From contig NZ_CP126115.1 of assembly GCF_030123505.1 (NCBI RefSeq), forward strand, positions 3,796,001 to 3,860,000: DNA of 64,000 nucleotides, in the 5' to 3' direction. Each line of letters opens with the position of its first letter. Within the stretch, counting starts at the first letter, position 1. The position numbers and the translations under genes are program-made. The stretch is from Neobacillus sp. YX16 (GTDB lineage: Bacteria; Bacillota; Bacilli; Bacillales; Cytobacillaceae). Below, piece after piece: positions 26,770-36,455 of the stretch. Below the pieces are notes generated by a model that was given only the letters and a program-made list of their open reading frames with translations, was not told the DNA's origin and ran no database searches.

Positions 26770-27519
26770 CTAATATTTTGTACACTCAAATACACGAAAT
26801 AAACTTCCCTGTCCATACCCATCCTTTACTTCATGTATTACAATATTCTGAAATCCTTTGGCTTTAAGTATACTCTCAAATTCCCCTGGAATATAAAGTC
26901 GCATAGGAAAGTACATGACTTCTGTTTTTTCAAGCTTTTCTCCTTGATATGACTCATATTTCAACTGCATTTTCAACAAATTATTAGTCTCATCAAAATG
27001 AACCTTTTTATATTCAACAATGGTCTCCTGGTTGAATTGTTTCCTGTTCGTTTCCACCCACTCAGGTATATCTTCTATCCCGTTATACCTAGTAATGGTT
27101 GTTAATAATATTTTTCCCTCACCCTTTAACACTGCTTTCAAATTATCGAGACCACGATCAGCTAACTCATCAGATAGTAAAGAAAACGAACCAAATGGAA
27201 TTAAGATCAAATCAAACTTTTTATCAGATTTAAAGTCTTCTATTTTCTCACAGAAAACGGTTGGCGTCAGGTTCAATTGCGCCGCTTTTTGCATACATAC
27301 CTTTAGCATTTCTTCTGAAATATCGAATCCCTCAATATCTATACCCTTTTCCATAAAAGGGATCAGCATTCTCCCATTTCCACACATTGGTTCTAACACT
27401 TTCATGGTTTTATCCTTAACAAATGAGAGATAAAACTCCAATTCCTTTTCACCTGCAATTGATTTATCACTTTCATATACTTTTGTGCAAAGTTCACCGT
27501 AATAATCTACCAAACCCAT
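26770..27519 (-). CDS. Class I SAM-dependent methyltransferase
   Basis: About 249 residues with the SAM-binding motif I VLEPMCGNGRML, an acidic residue ending strand 2 (IEGFDISEEML) and motif LILIPFGSFSLL. The substrate cannot be told. The start is uncertain: the ATG at 27519 is close to GGGGAG, and a TTG two codons in has better spacing. The frame is open further upstream but that part is unlike the family. Single gene. Confidence 0.85.
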   Translation of the reverse strand: MGLVDYYGELCTKVYESDKSIAGEKELEFYLSFVKDKTMKVLEPMCGNGRMLIPFMEKGIDIEGFDISEEMLKVCMQKAAQLNLTPTVFCEKIEDFKSDKKFDLILIPFGSFSLLSDELADRGLDNLKAVLKGEGKILLTTITRYNGIEDIPEWVETNRKQFNQETIVEYKKVHFDETNNLLKMQLKYESYQGEKLEKTEVMYFPMRLYIPGEFESILKAKGFQNIVIHEVKDGYGQGSLFRVFECTKY

Positions 27520-27581
27520 CTCTCCCCAAAAATAACCTAAGATTATTATTTCTACAATTAAACTTAACAATCCTTTTTTAG

Positions 27582-27610
27582 AAAAAAAGAAGGAAATATA
27601 TACCTTCTTT
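27582..27610 (-). terminator. Terminator of the 53-residue protein gene
   Basis: AAAGAAGG and CCTTCTTT pair around a nine-base loop, followed on the minus strand by TTTTTTT. Confidence 0.75.
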
Positions 27611-27767
27611 CAGTTGGGTATGTAAAATTATATTTCTAACAGTGATATGTGATAGTCCAAAGCTTTGATTCAGACCGTAATATTGTTGCATTCTTTTTTG
27701 AACACCAATCATTGCACTTCCAACCTTCATAACCCTTCAATTAACTTTTAACATATACAGTCCAGGT

Positions 27768-27929
27768 TTATTTATATAAAGCGATGGATTGGATATTTTG
27801 AGCTTTTGTCACTTTTCTCTCATAATCACTTATTTGATTACCTGCTTTTTTTTGCATTTCTGCTTGTTTCTTTGTTCCTTCTTCCATTAAGGTAGATGCA
27901 ATTTTACCTACTGTGTTCCAGAATCCCAT
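27768..27929 (-). CDS. Small hypothetical protein, 53 residues
   Basis: Begins MGFWNTVGKIASTLMEEG and ends with QSIALYK; the middle is lysine/glutamine rich (TKKQAEMQKKAGNQISDYER) and predicted helical. The ATG has GGGGG seven bases upstream and a terminator follows at 27582. I do not recognise the family. An amphipathic helical peptide is all that can be said. Confidence 0.65.
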   Translation of the reverse strand: MGFWNTVGKIASTLMEEGTKKQAEMQKKAGNQISDYERKVTKAQNIQSIALYK

Positions 27930-28191
27930 ATTTGTTCCCCCACATAATAGAATTAACTCTACTTTCCTACTGTCCTATTTTTCCACAATAATGGAAAATA
28001 TAACATTATTATTTATATATTGGTATATGTAATTCCACCAGTCAATAAAATCTTTTTCAGATAAATAAATGGTTTATTAAAGGGTTACTAGCTAGAATGT
28101 GTCTTCCCTTACAAAATAGTTCTTTGAATATTTTCGAATATTAATGAATATTAGAAATTGATGATAAAAGACGATTCTTGGAGGGATTAAG

Positions 28192-28949
28192 TTGAAGGTA
28201 CTAGTAACTGGTGCAACGGGTCAGTTAGGTTCAGCTTTGTAAAGCAACTGAAAAATACGAACTATGAAGTCAAAATAACCTCAAGAAGAAAACCTGACAA
28301 CTTAAATTTTGATTGGGTTTATAGTGATTTTTTGACGGGTGAAGGATTAGAAACAGCCATACACGATGTGGATGTCATTATTCATGCTGCAACAAGTCCA
28401 AGGAAAGATTCAAAGATTATTGATGTATCAGGATTTGGTGAATTTTTGAACATGTGCCAGCACATTAAACATTTCATTTATCCATCCATTGTAGGAATTG
28501 AAGATATTCCTATGAAATATTACATGCATAAATACCAGGCAGAAGAATTGTTAAAAAATAGTTCTGTCCCACACACAATCATACGTGCAACCCAATTTCA
28601 TAGTTTTGTAGAAAATTTACTTTTATCCAAACCTTTTTTTAAAAATTATTTTGTACCTGGAAACCTTAGATTTCAAAGTGTGGATGTGGTGGAATTTTCC
28701 ATTCATTTAATTAAAATAATCGACGATGGTCCTCAAGGAATAGCTGATGACTTCGGTGGACCAGAAATACTAACATTAAAAGAAATGGCAGACTTGAAAA
28801 TAAAGGTAAATAATGAATCAAATAACGTAGTAAATCTCTCTTTTCCAGGAAAACTATTTAAGTCTTTCTTAGAGGGGAAAAATACAAATGAACATCAAAA
28901 AGTAGGAAAAATAACATTTGAAGAATATCTGAGAAATAAGGGGAAATAA
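28192..28949 (+). pseudogene. NAD(P)H-binding (NmrA/SDR a5-like) protein, frameshifted near the start
   Basis: The TTG start with GGAGGG seven bases upstream opens LKVLVTGATGQLGSAL, the Rossmann glycine motif, then hits TAA. One base missing at about 28230 explains it: the other frame continues FVKQLKNTNYEVKITSRRK and on through VIIHAATSPR, PSIVGIEDIPM and IIRATQFHSF to the end. The intact product would be about 252 residues, similar to uncharacterised NmrA-type oxidoreductases. The coding part after the break is well preserved, so the change is recent or an error. Confidence 0.88.
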
Positions 28950-29003
28950 AGTGGATCACAAATAATTATGATTATTACCGAATCATTGCTCTATCCGATT
29001 TTT

Positions 29004-29032
29004 CAGGCACAATTCGCCTCGGATTGTGCCTG
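29004..29032. repeat. Perfect 10-bp inverted repeat between convergent genes
   Basis: CAGGCACAAT and ATTGTGCCTG with a nine-base spacer. It has no clear T tail on either strand, so it is at best a weak terminator for the two convergent genes. Confidence 0.5.
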
Positions 29033-29119
29033 TATCTATGTATCATTCTGAAATTGGGTAACAATCCAACCGCTATTGTTACCCACCCATTGCTCTTGGC
29101 TGATTTTTGCGAAAAATCC

Positions 29120-30178
29120 CTATTTTCCTTCGTTTTCCTTTTCCCACTTAGTCACTTCTTCTCGAACAATCGGTGCTACTTCTTTTCCTAGCAATTCGAT
29201 TGATCTCATGACATCTTCATGTGGCATGGTGCCAACTGGGCAGTGGAGCATAAAACGAGTAATTCCAACATTTTTTCGCAGATTAATAATTTTTTCGGCA
29301 ACCGTTTGCGGATCCCCAACATATAAAGCACCGTGTAAACTACGAGCTGAGTCAAAGGTGTTTTGGTCATATCTTCCCCATCCACGCTCACGTCCTAATT
29401 TATTCATCGCCTGTTGAGTTGAAGGGAAAAACTTCGCCGCCGCTTCTTCTGTACTTTCGCCAACAAACCCATGTGAATGCGAGGCAATTGGCAGTTTTGA
29501 AGCATCATGACCCGCGTGTTCCGCTGCTTTTTTATAGAGCTGCACAAGTGGTGCAAAATGCTGTGGACTTCCACCAATGATTGCTAGCACAAGTGGCAAT
29601 CCAAGCAAGCCTGCACGAATGACAGATTCCTGATTACCGCCACTTCCTATCCACACTGGCAGTGGATCCTGAACCGGTCTTGGATATACACCCAAATTAT
29701 TGATAGCTTGTCGATATTCACCTTGCCAATTTACCTTTTCTGACTTGGTTATTTTTAAAAGTAAATCGAGCTTCTCTTCAAATAACTGATCATAGTCCTT
29801 TAAATCGTATCCAAACAACGGAAAGGATTCGATGAAGGATCCCCGGCCAGCCATGATTTCTGCACGCCCATTTGAGATCGCGTCGAGCGTTGCAAAATCT
29901 TGAAAAACCCTTACTGGATCGTCAGAAGAAAGAACCGTAACCGCACTGGTCAAACGAATTCTGCTTGTTTGTGACGCCGCGGCAGCCAGCAAGACAGCAG
30001 GAGATGACGCAGCGTAGTCTTCGCGATGATGCTCCCCTACTCCAAAGACATCGAGTCCTACCTTATCGGCTAATACGATTTCCTCCACCACTTCACGTAT
30101 CCGTTGTGCATGACTTATGACTTTACCGGTCTCAACATCCGGTGTTGTTTCTACAAACGTGCTTAACCCAATTTCCAC
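29120..30178 (-). CDS. LLM-class flavin-dependent oxidoreductase
   Basis: This 352-residue luciferase-like monooxygenase has GLDVFGVGEHHREDYAASSP near residue 40, RIRLTSAVTVLSSDDPVRVFQDFATLD near 72 (motif SAVTVLSSDDPVRV), GRAEIMAGRGSF and WIGSGGNQESV. The family uses FMNH2 and oxygen on varied substrates. The GTG start has GGGGG seven bases upstream. It is of the type often annotated as YwcH/YtmO-like LLM enzymes, but no sulfur-utilisation genes lie beside it. Single gene. Confidence 0.9.
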   Translation of the reverse strand: MEIGLSTFVETTPDVETGKVISHAQRIREVVEEIVLADKVGLDVFGVGEHHREDYAASSPAVLLAAAASQTSRIRLTSAVTVLSSDDPVRVFQDFATLDAISNGRAEIMAGRGSFIESFPLFGYDLKDYDQLFEEKLDLLLKITKSEKVNWQGEYRQAINNLGVYPRPVQDPLPVWIGSGGNQESVIRAGLLGLPLVLAIIGGSPQHFAPLVQLYKKAAEHAGHDASKLPIASHSHGFVGESTEEAAAKFFPSTQQAMNKLGRERGWGRYDQNTFDSARSLHGALYVGDPQTVAEKIINLRKNVGITRFMLHCPVGTMPHEDVMRSIELLGKEVAPIVREEVTKWEKENEGK

Positions 30179-30315
30179 AAAATTGCCCCCTATTTATGTA
30201 TACTAGTTAGTAAAATATTGTTTATATCATTATTCTATCTTAACAAGATAGAACCAATAGACAAAATAATTGAGCCTAAAGGGATTGAATATGCTTGCTT
30301 GTCATTCTAAACTTG

Positions 30316-31443
30316 TTAAAAAATCGCTTTAAACCCTTTAATGACGGTATCTATTTCATCCTTCGTAGTATACCTGCCTAAACTAAATCGAATCGCACCC
30401 ATCCCAATTTCTTCGGGTACATTCATTTCCTTTAGGACTGGTGATAATTCAATGCTTCCTGCGTGACAGGCAGAACCGGTAGAGGCGGCTAGATCCGGTA
30501 TTTTATCTAGTAAGTCTTGACCAATCCTTCTAACAAAACTCACATTCAAGGTATTGGGTAACCTTTCTTCAGGATGTCCATTTAAGACAACCATGTCATC
30601 AAACTCAGCCTTTAATTGCCTCCAAAAATAATTCGTTAATTCCCTTTGCTTGGAATGACTAATTTGTAGACTAGCGATTTCACATGCCTTTCCTAATCCA
30701 ACCGCTAATAATGTATTTTCCGTCCCAGCACGTAATCCATTTTCATGTCCAGCACCATGAATAAGCGGTTCAAGCACTACACCATTTCGTATGAATAATG
30801 CTCCAATCCCTTTAGGAGCATACAATTTATGCCCAGCAATCGTTAGCATATCCACCTTTAAATCATTCACATCGACTGGAACCTTACCGACTGATTGTGA
30901 AGCATCTGTATGAAAAGTAATTCCGTACTTTTCAGCTATATCCCCAATTTCCTTTATTGGCTGTAAGGTACCTGTTTCATTATTAGAATGCATGATTGTT
31001 ATGAGAATCGTATCTTTGGTGATTGCCCTTTCTATTTCTTCAGGAGAAACTCTCCCAAATTGGTCAACACCAACATATGTTACCCTCGCCCCAATTTTTT
31101 CAAGGAACCTGCTGGGATTCATTATGGCAGGGTGCTCAATTTTAGAGGTAATGATGTGGTTACCTTTATAATGATTTTTAAAATAGAAACCTTTTAGAGC
31201 AAGATTATTGGCTTCACTCCCACCTGAGGTAAAAATAATCTCACTTAAAGAGCAGCCTATTAACTCCGAAACTTGTTTTCTAGCTTTATGTAATAGCTCT
31301 TTAACTGGTTTTCCCGCCCAATGGAATGCGGACGGATTACCATAGTAATCATTCAACAGCGGTTGCATCGCATCAACCACTTCAAGTGCTAAAGGGGTGC
31401 TTGCATTGTAATCTAGGTAAATTTTTTGCAATTGATCATCCAT
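30316..31443 (-). CDS. Cysteine desulfurase (NifS/IscS-like)
   Basis: A PLP enzyme of about 375 residues. YLDYNASTPL opens it; the PLP-lysine is in IAGHKLYAPKGIG, the histidine pair in KIEHPAIM and DASQSVGKVP, and the catalytic cysteine in TGSACHAG. It removes sulfur from cysteine for Fe-S clusters or tRNA thiolation. No iscU, thiI or mnmA gene is adjacent, so the acceptor is unknown; YrvO/NifZ-type paralogs occur in Bacillus. The start is uncertain (ATG 31443 or 31464, both with weak ribosome sites). Confidence 0.9.
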   Translation of the reverse strand: MDDQLQKIYLDYNASTPLALEVVDAMQPLLNDYYGNPSAFHWAGKPVKELLHKARKQVSELIGCSLSEIIFTSGGSEANNLALKGFYFKNHYKGNHIITSKIEHPAIMNPSRFLEKIGARVTYVGVDQFGRVSPEEIERAITKDTILITIMHSNNETGTLQPIKEIGDIAEKYGITFHTDASQSVGKVPVDVNDLKVDMLTIAGHKLYAPKGIGALFIRNGVVLEPLIHGAGHENGLRAGTENTLLAVGLGKACEIASLQISHSKQRELTNYFWRQLKAEFDDMVVLNGHPEERLPNTLNVSFVRRIGQDLLDKIPDLAASTGSACHAGSIELSPVLKEMNVPEEIGMGAIRFSLGRYTTKDEIDTVIKGFKAIF

Positions 31444-31541
31444 TCCTTTCAAAATATATACCATTCATCTAGTTATTTCTAATTGTACTAAATTATTGTT
31501 TTAATAGTTCTAATTTTACCTTGTTTTTAATCCTTTTATTA

Positions 31542-31569
31542 CAAAAAGCCAGTCACTTATGAAACTGGC
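31542..31569 (-). terminator. Terminator of germination operon 1
   Basis: GCCAGT and ACTGGC pair around ten bases, followed on the minus strand by TTTTTG, starting 14 bases after the gerC-type stop. Confidence 0.8.
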
Positions 31570-31582
31570 CTGTTTACTTCTC

Positions 31583-32740
31583 CTATTTATCAAAGCTTTT
31601 CTGTTCATATTTATAGGAATTAAAATGAAATATCTGAACGTCCACCTTTACGTTTTTCAAGGAATTTTTATCTAAATAAAAGTTTGATGTTTTCATTAAC
31701 TTTTTGTACTGCTGCGGGTGTTCTCGATACCATTTTTCACCCACGTTTAATACATCTGTATTTTTTTCTACACCCTCATTATAGATTCTCAATACTTTCG
31801 TTTTAATATCTTCTTCTATTAATTTAATTAAGTTCTTAATGGGAATATCTTTTATCTTTTCTAGCAAATCAGCTTGTGCAAAAATTTCTATTGAAAACTT
31901 TGGAGATGTCTCTCCCTTTACGTATTTAATCTTCATTTTTGGCGAGCTTAACTTCATTGCAGCTACAAGCTGTTCATCTTCTTCGATTCTTTGGTCTATA
32001 GAAACACGCTTTTCTTTAAGCCAATTAATATAAACAGCGTCATTCATCGAGAGGTCATTCATAAACTTTTGCTTTTGAAAAATAGCAAATCCATCAAAAT
32101 ATAACACTGGATAGTTTTTATCAGCCTTCCAGCTATCATGATCAATTTTTACAGAAGGCAGTTTCGCTATACCCATTGGCTCATAAAATTCTCTTAAAAA
32201 ATGCATTAACTTAACTGGCTTTATTTCATCCTGAAATACATCGTCTGTATTTTTTTTATAGAGAACCGTATAAACAGCTGGATAATTAAATAATGCTTTG
32301 ATATTAAAAATATCTCGTAGCTTTTCTTCGGTTGTTATTACGCGCATCGTGTGCCGTAATGACCGATTTCTGCCTACTTCCTCAATTACTTCCCGGAAGC
32401 GGTGTTTGACGACTCTTTTACTCAAGACAAGTGTCTCTACGTGGCCGAAAAAAATAGGAGGCTCCGACTTTTTATATAGCTTACTTACTGCTAAATTAAG
32501 CGTTTCTCCAGAGGCTGAAGCGATAAAAATCGGGATGGGTTCAATCGGTTTAGCTCCCTCTTGCTTTGCTACGTTAGCAAAATTTAAGCCCTGAAGATAG
32601 GCGGTATATTCCTGCTTTTCTTCATCATAATCCAGTCCGATTGCCACTATATACGTTAAATCTTGAATATTTTTTAAACCCGAACAACCAGTAAGCATTA
32701 TACATCCAATGATAAAGGTAAGAACCAACTTCCTTCTCAT
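31583..32740 (-). CDS. Spore germination protein, Ger(x)C family lipoprotein (operon 1)
   Basis: This 385-residue protein has a lipoprotein signal with lipobox LTGC at about residue 19, followed by the family's YIVAIGLDYDEE and the C-terminal domain with KIKYVKGETSP and KWYREHPQQY. GerC-type subunits are anchored on the outer face of the spore inner membrane and are needed for germinant receptor function. The ATG overlaps the stop of the A-subunit gene (ATGA), so they are coupled. It is last in the operon order B-A-C. Confidence 0.92.
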   Translation of the reverse strand: MRRKLVLTFIIGCIMLTGCSGLKNIQDLTYIVAIGLDYDEEKQEYTAYLQGLNFANVAKQEGAKPIEPIPIFIASASGETLNLAVSKLYKKSEPPIFFGHVETLVLSKRVVKHRFREVIEEVGRNRSLRHTMRVITTEEKLRDIFNIKALFNYPAVYTVLYKKNTDDVFQDEIKPVKLMHFLREFYEPMGIAKLPSVKIDHDSWKADKNYPVLYFDGFAIFQKQKFMNDLSMNDAVYINWLKEKRVSIDQRIEEDEQLVAAMKLSSPKMKIKYVKGETSPKFSIEIFAQADLLEKIKDIPIKNLIKLIEEDIKTKVLRIYNEGVEKNTDVLNVGEKWYREHPQQYKKLMKTSNFYLDKNSLKNVKVDVQIFHFNSYKYEQKSFDK

Positions 32741-34209
32741 GACTGATCGCCACCCCTTGTTGGATCCTTTGGACTTGTCATAGTTGTTCGCGATTTATAG
32801 AATTGACGTGGAGCCATGAAAAAATCTTTGATAAATTCACTAAAACTAATAGGTGCAAGTGAACCTATATATGGTACACCAAAGGAAGTAACAGTAGAAA
32901 AATAAAAAACGGTTAGTATAAAACCAATAATGACGCCAAACAATCCAAAAAAAGTACTCAATAAAATTATAACGAATCGTAGGATTGTAATGGCTGTGCT
33001 TAAGTTTTGATTCACTAAGGTAAAAGAAGATATATAGGTAATAGCAGCCACTACTAGCATCGTTGGAGAGGTTAAGCCAGCACGTATGGCTGCGTCCCCT
33101 ACAATTAACCCTCCTAACACAGCTACGGTTTGACCAATGGCTCTTGGCAGACGTACGCCCGCTTCATTAAATAGTTCAAACAAAAAAAGAACAATAAACA
33201 TTTCTATAGGAGTAGATAAGGGCAGTCCAAAACGAGAGACAGAAATGGTCGCAACAAGTAAATATGGAACTTGTTCTATATTAAAAGCAGAAAAGGCAAT
33301 CCAAGCCCCAGGTAAAAAAGCAGAAATAATTAAACCTAACATCCTGATGATTCTTTCTAATGAAACGTATGCATAACTGATGTAGGTGTCCTCAGGTGAC
33401 TTGGTCTGCAATAATAAGTTAATTGGAGCAAAAATGACAGTGGGATTACCATCAACCAAGAGTGCAAATCGACCTTGATTCAGCGCTTGAACAATAAAGT
33501 CTGGTCTCCCGGTATAGTCCATACTTGGGAAAACGGAATACGGCCTGTCTCTGACGTACGCTTCAAGCTCATAAATGCTAGTCAAAATATCTAGTTCAAC
33601 TTTATCTAATCTTGTATGGATTTCATCTAGAACTCTCTGGTCAATTAAATCTTCAATATAGATGAGTGCCACTTTTGTCCTGCTTCTTTTACCAATCGTA
33701 TATTTCTCTAAACATAATGATGAGGTACTAAGCCTTCTGCGTATTAAGGAGATATTGGTTTTTAAATCCTCTACAAATCCATCCTTTGGACCTCTAATAG
33801 ATGTCTCAAGAGCTGATTCTTCAGGCGCCCGTTTGGGTAAGTCACCTGCCTTTAAACTTAAGAGTGCATTACCCAATACAAATAGTACGTTCCCGTCAAA
33901 CAGCAAATCAGATAATTCGTCTAATGATTTAGAGATAACCTCCTCTGCTTGAAAGAAAGATTTAAGCTTATATTCTACAGTTCCTTTTTCATGCACTCCA
34001 AGTTTTGGCAAAATATATTGATCTAAATAGTGACTTTCAATTAAGCTTTCAAAAAAAATCATTTCAAAAGGTTCCTTATCAGATTGGTGCACTTTACTAA
34101 GCAGGTCATCACTTTTAATAAATCGCTTTTTTAATGCTTCGGCTTTTTCTTTATACCTTCCATTACGTAGGGGGTTCGAGCTCATTATTTTTCCCATGTT
34201 GTTTTTCAT
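32737..34209 (-). CDS. Spore germination protein, GerA family (operon 1)
   Basis: A 490-residue A-type subunit: an N-terminal soluble domain (about 1-280), with VALIYIEDLIDQRVLDEI and YSVFPSMDYTGRPD, followed by four to five membrane helices (about 285-450) containing RLPRAIGQTVAVLGGLIVG (motif GQTVAVLGGL). A-subunits of receptors such as GerA form oligomers that gate ion release on germinant binding. The start overlaps the B-subunit gene by 47 bases; ATGs at 34197 or 34185 are alternatives. Confidence 0.93.
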   Translation of the reverse strand: MKNNMGKIMSSNPLRNGRYKEKAEALKKRFIKSDDLLSKVHQSDKEPFEMIFFESLIESHYLDQYILPKLGVHEKGTVEYKLKSFFQAEEVISKSLDELSDLLFDGNVLFVLGNALLSLKAGDLPKRAPEESALETSIRGPKDGFVEDLKTNISLIRRRLSTSSLCLEKYTIGKRSRTKVALIYIEDLIDQRVLDEIHTRLDKVELDILTSIYELEAYVRDRPYSVFPSMDYTGRPDFIVQALNQGRFALLVDGNPTVIFAPINLLLQTKSPEDTYISYAYVSLERIIRMLGLIISAFLPGAWIAFSAFNIEQVPYLLVATISVSRFGLPLSTPIEMFIVLFLFELFNEAGVRLPRAIGQTVAVLGGLIVGDAAIRAGLTSPTMLVVAAITYISSFTLVNQNLSTAITILRFVIILLSTFFGLFGVIIGFILTVFYFSTVTSFGVPYIGSLAPISFSEFIKDFFMAPRQFYKSRTTMTSPKDPTRGGDQS

Positions 34210-35293
34210 CCCTTTTCTTTAAAACTGAAACAATCAATGCTGATAACAGGATTTGAAGAAGGAAAAATACGATACAGGCAGGTAAAAAATATTTATAGAT
34301 GGCAAAATAAAAATAATAAGATTCTACTTTTATTAACATCAGTCCGAATAATATAAGATAGATGACACCAACTAGTTTCGGATTGAGTCTGTAATGTTTC
34401 ATTTTCTTGGAGAAAAATGTGCCTAAAAGATACATGAATAAACCGATACGAATTAAAGCACCAGCAAGCCATTGATATAAAGCGAAAAAATCCAAATGAG
34501 AAATATACTCCCCAATGCTTAATACACGCCACTGTTCATATGCAGGATACATGAAATGGACGGCTTCAGTTGGTCCAAACTCCATGATTGCTGCAGAAAG
34601 TGGTCCAAAAATCAAGCCTGTTAAGGCGGTCAATAAAATAAACAAATGCTTAAATTTTATTTGTTCCTGAGAGAATGGCTGCAACAATATCACTATGTAA
34701 ATTTCAAGAAGTCCGGATAATACATAGATTATACCTTTCAAAACAGGAACATACCCATTCGCCACTATAGGAAATAAGAGACTCGGATCCTTAACTGTAG
34801 TATTTGTAAGTGCGATAAATATTCCTAATAACATCACTAGTGGAAGCAATAACCCGCTAGTGATTGCCATTGATTTGACTCCAGCAAAAGTAACGAAGAA
34901 ACAGGCCAAAATGATGATGAAATTAATTACAAAAACACCAGTCTCACCAAGAAAATATGATTTTAACCATATCATTAAGTCCCTTGTAGTAATATAGGAG
35001 CTTAGAAATAAAAACAGTATGACCGGAATCGATAATAAAATAGATACACTCTTTCCCAAACGCCGACTTACCATATGAAAGAACCCTTCATTTGGACAAT
35101 TTTTAACAATAAAATAGATTAGCCAAAGAAATAAAAGGGAAATAGGATACGCAATAATTACACTTAACCAACTATCCCTGCCTGCTGCCTTAAGAAGATT
35201 GGGAATCAGGATGACATGATTTAGCAATCCTGTCGAAAGTATCAGCATTAAAAATAATTGCCGTGGAACTAAGATTTTTATTAAACTTTGCAT
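34163..35293 (-). CDS. Spore germination protein, GerB family permease (operon 1)
   Basis: About 376 residues with ten membrane helices of the APC-superfamily GerAB type. PRQLFLMLILSTGLLNHV opens it and FGPTEAVHFMYPAYEQWR lies near helix 7. B subunits bind the germinant amino acid or similar molecule. It is first in the operon, unlike the usual A-B-C order. The ATG at 35293 has GGTGG five bases upstream; a GTG three codons earlier is less likely. Confidence 0.92.
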   Translation of the reverse strand: MQSLIKILVPRQLFLMLILSTGLLNHVILIPNLLKAAGRDSWLSVIIAYPISLLFLWLIYFIVKNCPNEGFFHMVSRRLGKSVSILLSIPVILFLFLSSYITTRDLMIWLKSYFLGETGVFVINFIIILACFFVTFAGVKSMAITSGLLLPLVMLLGIFIALTNTTVKDPSLLFPIVANGYVPVLKGIIYVLSGLLEIYIVILLQPFSQEQIKFKHLFILLTALTGLIFGPLSAAIMEFGPTEAVHFMYPAYEQWRVLSIGEYISHLDFFALYQWLAGALIRIGLFMYLLGTFFSKKMKHYRLNPKLVGVIYLILFGLMLIKVESYYFYFAIYKYFLPACIVFFLLQILLSALIVSVLKKRDEKQHGKNNELEPPT

Positions 35294-35602
35294 GAAGACC
35301 ACCGAATTTCATCATATTGCTACTATTATTCACCAAAAATTTGAAATATATGTTTTTACTGGTATGAGTCCATAGTAGCGTCTTTGCATAAGTTATGTAA
35401 TCCGGAGCAGGCATTATATAAACAAGCCAGTTCAAAGGAAACTGGCTTTAATTCTGAAATTTAACTTTTGAACCAATCTTCCAAAATGGAATCTAAATTT
35501 CGATAAGCCTACTCAGTTTTTGTATTCGCTGACTTAAGGCCGGTATGATGTTGGCTCTTTTTTAGTTTACATAATATTATTATGATTAATTCATGAATTT
35601 CA
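35294..35602. other. Upstream region of germination operon 1 with a small inverted repeat
   Basis: AAGCCAGTT and AACTGGCTT (35423-35447) form a hairpin that may terminate the small gene upstream (35603-35758). Its stem sequence GCCAGT also occurs in the operon-1 terminator at 31548. A forespore-type promoter is expected here, but I could not place one with confidence. Confidence 0.45.
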
Positions 35603-35758
35603 TTACGATCTTCCAGCTGTCATATCGTTATATGGCAGGATTAGCTTTTTCACCTTATCATAGTTCATTGAACTTATTTCTCTCATTAAACGTGGAATTG
35701 CTTTTTCTGGATAACCATAATCCCGAAGCAACTTCTCCATTTTTTTCATTTCTTCCAT
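35603..35758 (-). CDS. Small hypothetical protein, 51 residues
   Basis: MEEMKKMEKLLRDYGYPEKA opens a mostly helical, basic protein ending NDMTAGRS. GGAGG seven bases upstream of the ATG makes translation credible. I do not recognise the family. Its position next to two germination operons may mean a spore role, but nothing in the sequence shows it. Confidence 0.65.
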   Translation of the reverse strand: MEEMKKMEKLLRDYGYPEKAIPRLMREISSMNYDKVKKLILPYNDMTAGRS

Positions 35759-35915
35759 CTTAATACCTCCTAATACATTGTATTTTCAACTTTACTATTC
35801 CCTATAGGAGGGATTAGCAAAATGGAAATATTTTTCCCATGCTTATTACTTGCAATCATCCCGTATAGTGCAAACTAAACTACATAACCTATATCTGTTT
35901 AGGAGGTGAAACAGG

Positions 35916-36104
35916 ATGTCTAACCAAAAGCCAAACAACAAAAGTGTTGCAGAAGGTATTAAAGAAACAGCGGGTGCTGCCTTTCATACTCTTCATAGTG
36001 CCTTGGAAACCACTGAGAATGTCGCTATGAATGCAGTAGATGCTGCAAAAAATGCTGCAAACAATTTAGCTGGCAATGACAATGATCAACGCAATCATGA
36101 ATAA
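35916..36104 (+). CDS. Small Ala/Asn-rich protein, 62 residues
   Basis: The ATG follows AGGAGGTG nine bases upstream and a terminator lies just after the stop. The protein is a hydrophilic alternating helix: EGIKETAGAAFHTLHSALE, then NVAMNAVDAAKNAANNLAG. The pattern is like LEA/YtxH-type stress or spore coat-associated peptides. No cysteine or signal peptide. The family is not identified. Confidence 0.75.
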   Translation: MSNQKPNNKSVAEGIKETAGAAFHTLHSALETTENVAMNAVDAAKNAANNLAGNDNDQRNHE

Positions 36105-36114
36105 AGAATAAATG

Positions 36115-36146
36115 AAAAAATCCCTTTGGATGAAAGGGATTTTTTT
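36115..36146 (+). terminator. Terminator of the 62-residue protein gene
   Basis: AAATCCCTTT and AAAGGGATTT around five bases, followed by TTTT. Confidence 0.88.
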
Positions 36147-36180
36147 ACCGATGGAGGATTATCTTTTTTGGGGATTTTTT

Positions 36181-36357
36181 TTATTTTGTAATTTTGTAAT
36201 TTTTATGATTTACAATCGTGATCAAGGGTTCATCCTTTTCTTTTGAAACACCGTATTGAACCATTACAGAATTTTCCCTTACTCCCGTAACCACACCTTC
36301 TAAAGAATTCCCCTCTCGTTTAAAGGAAATCTTATCGCCAACTTTTGCATTAGCCAT
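36181..36357 (-). CDS. DUF2187 family protein (YkvS-like)
   Basis: A 58-residue KOW-like small protein: AKVGDKISFKREGN at the start, GVVTGVRENSVMVQYG in the middle and IVNHKNYKITK at the end, matching the DUF2187 group. AGGTGATAGA precedes the ATG. The fold suggests nucleic-acid or ribosome binding, but no function is established. Confidence 0.85.
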   Translation of the reverse strand: MANAKVGDKISFKREGNSLEGVVTGVRENSVMVQYGVSKEKDEPLITIVNHKNYKITK

Positions 36358-36455
36358 TCTATCACCTCGACTATATATTTTCCAATCATACCAGATAAAA
36401 TACTTGTTTGCCAGTGATTAAACAGTAGTGTTTATTATACTAATGTAAACCATTT

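Noticed and set aside
27612..27735. A minus-strand frame starting MKVGSAMIGVQKRM with TTGAAGGG just upstream
   Set aside because: The ribosome site is too close to the ATG, the end falls in the terminator at 27582-27610, and I know no relatives; left out, though a degraded gene is possible.
29004..29032. Strong terminator between the NmrA-like and LLM genes
   Set aside because: The stem is perfect but neither strand has a T run after it; listed only as an inverted repeat.
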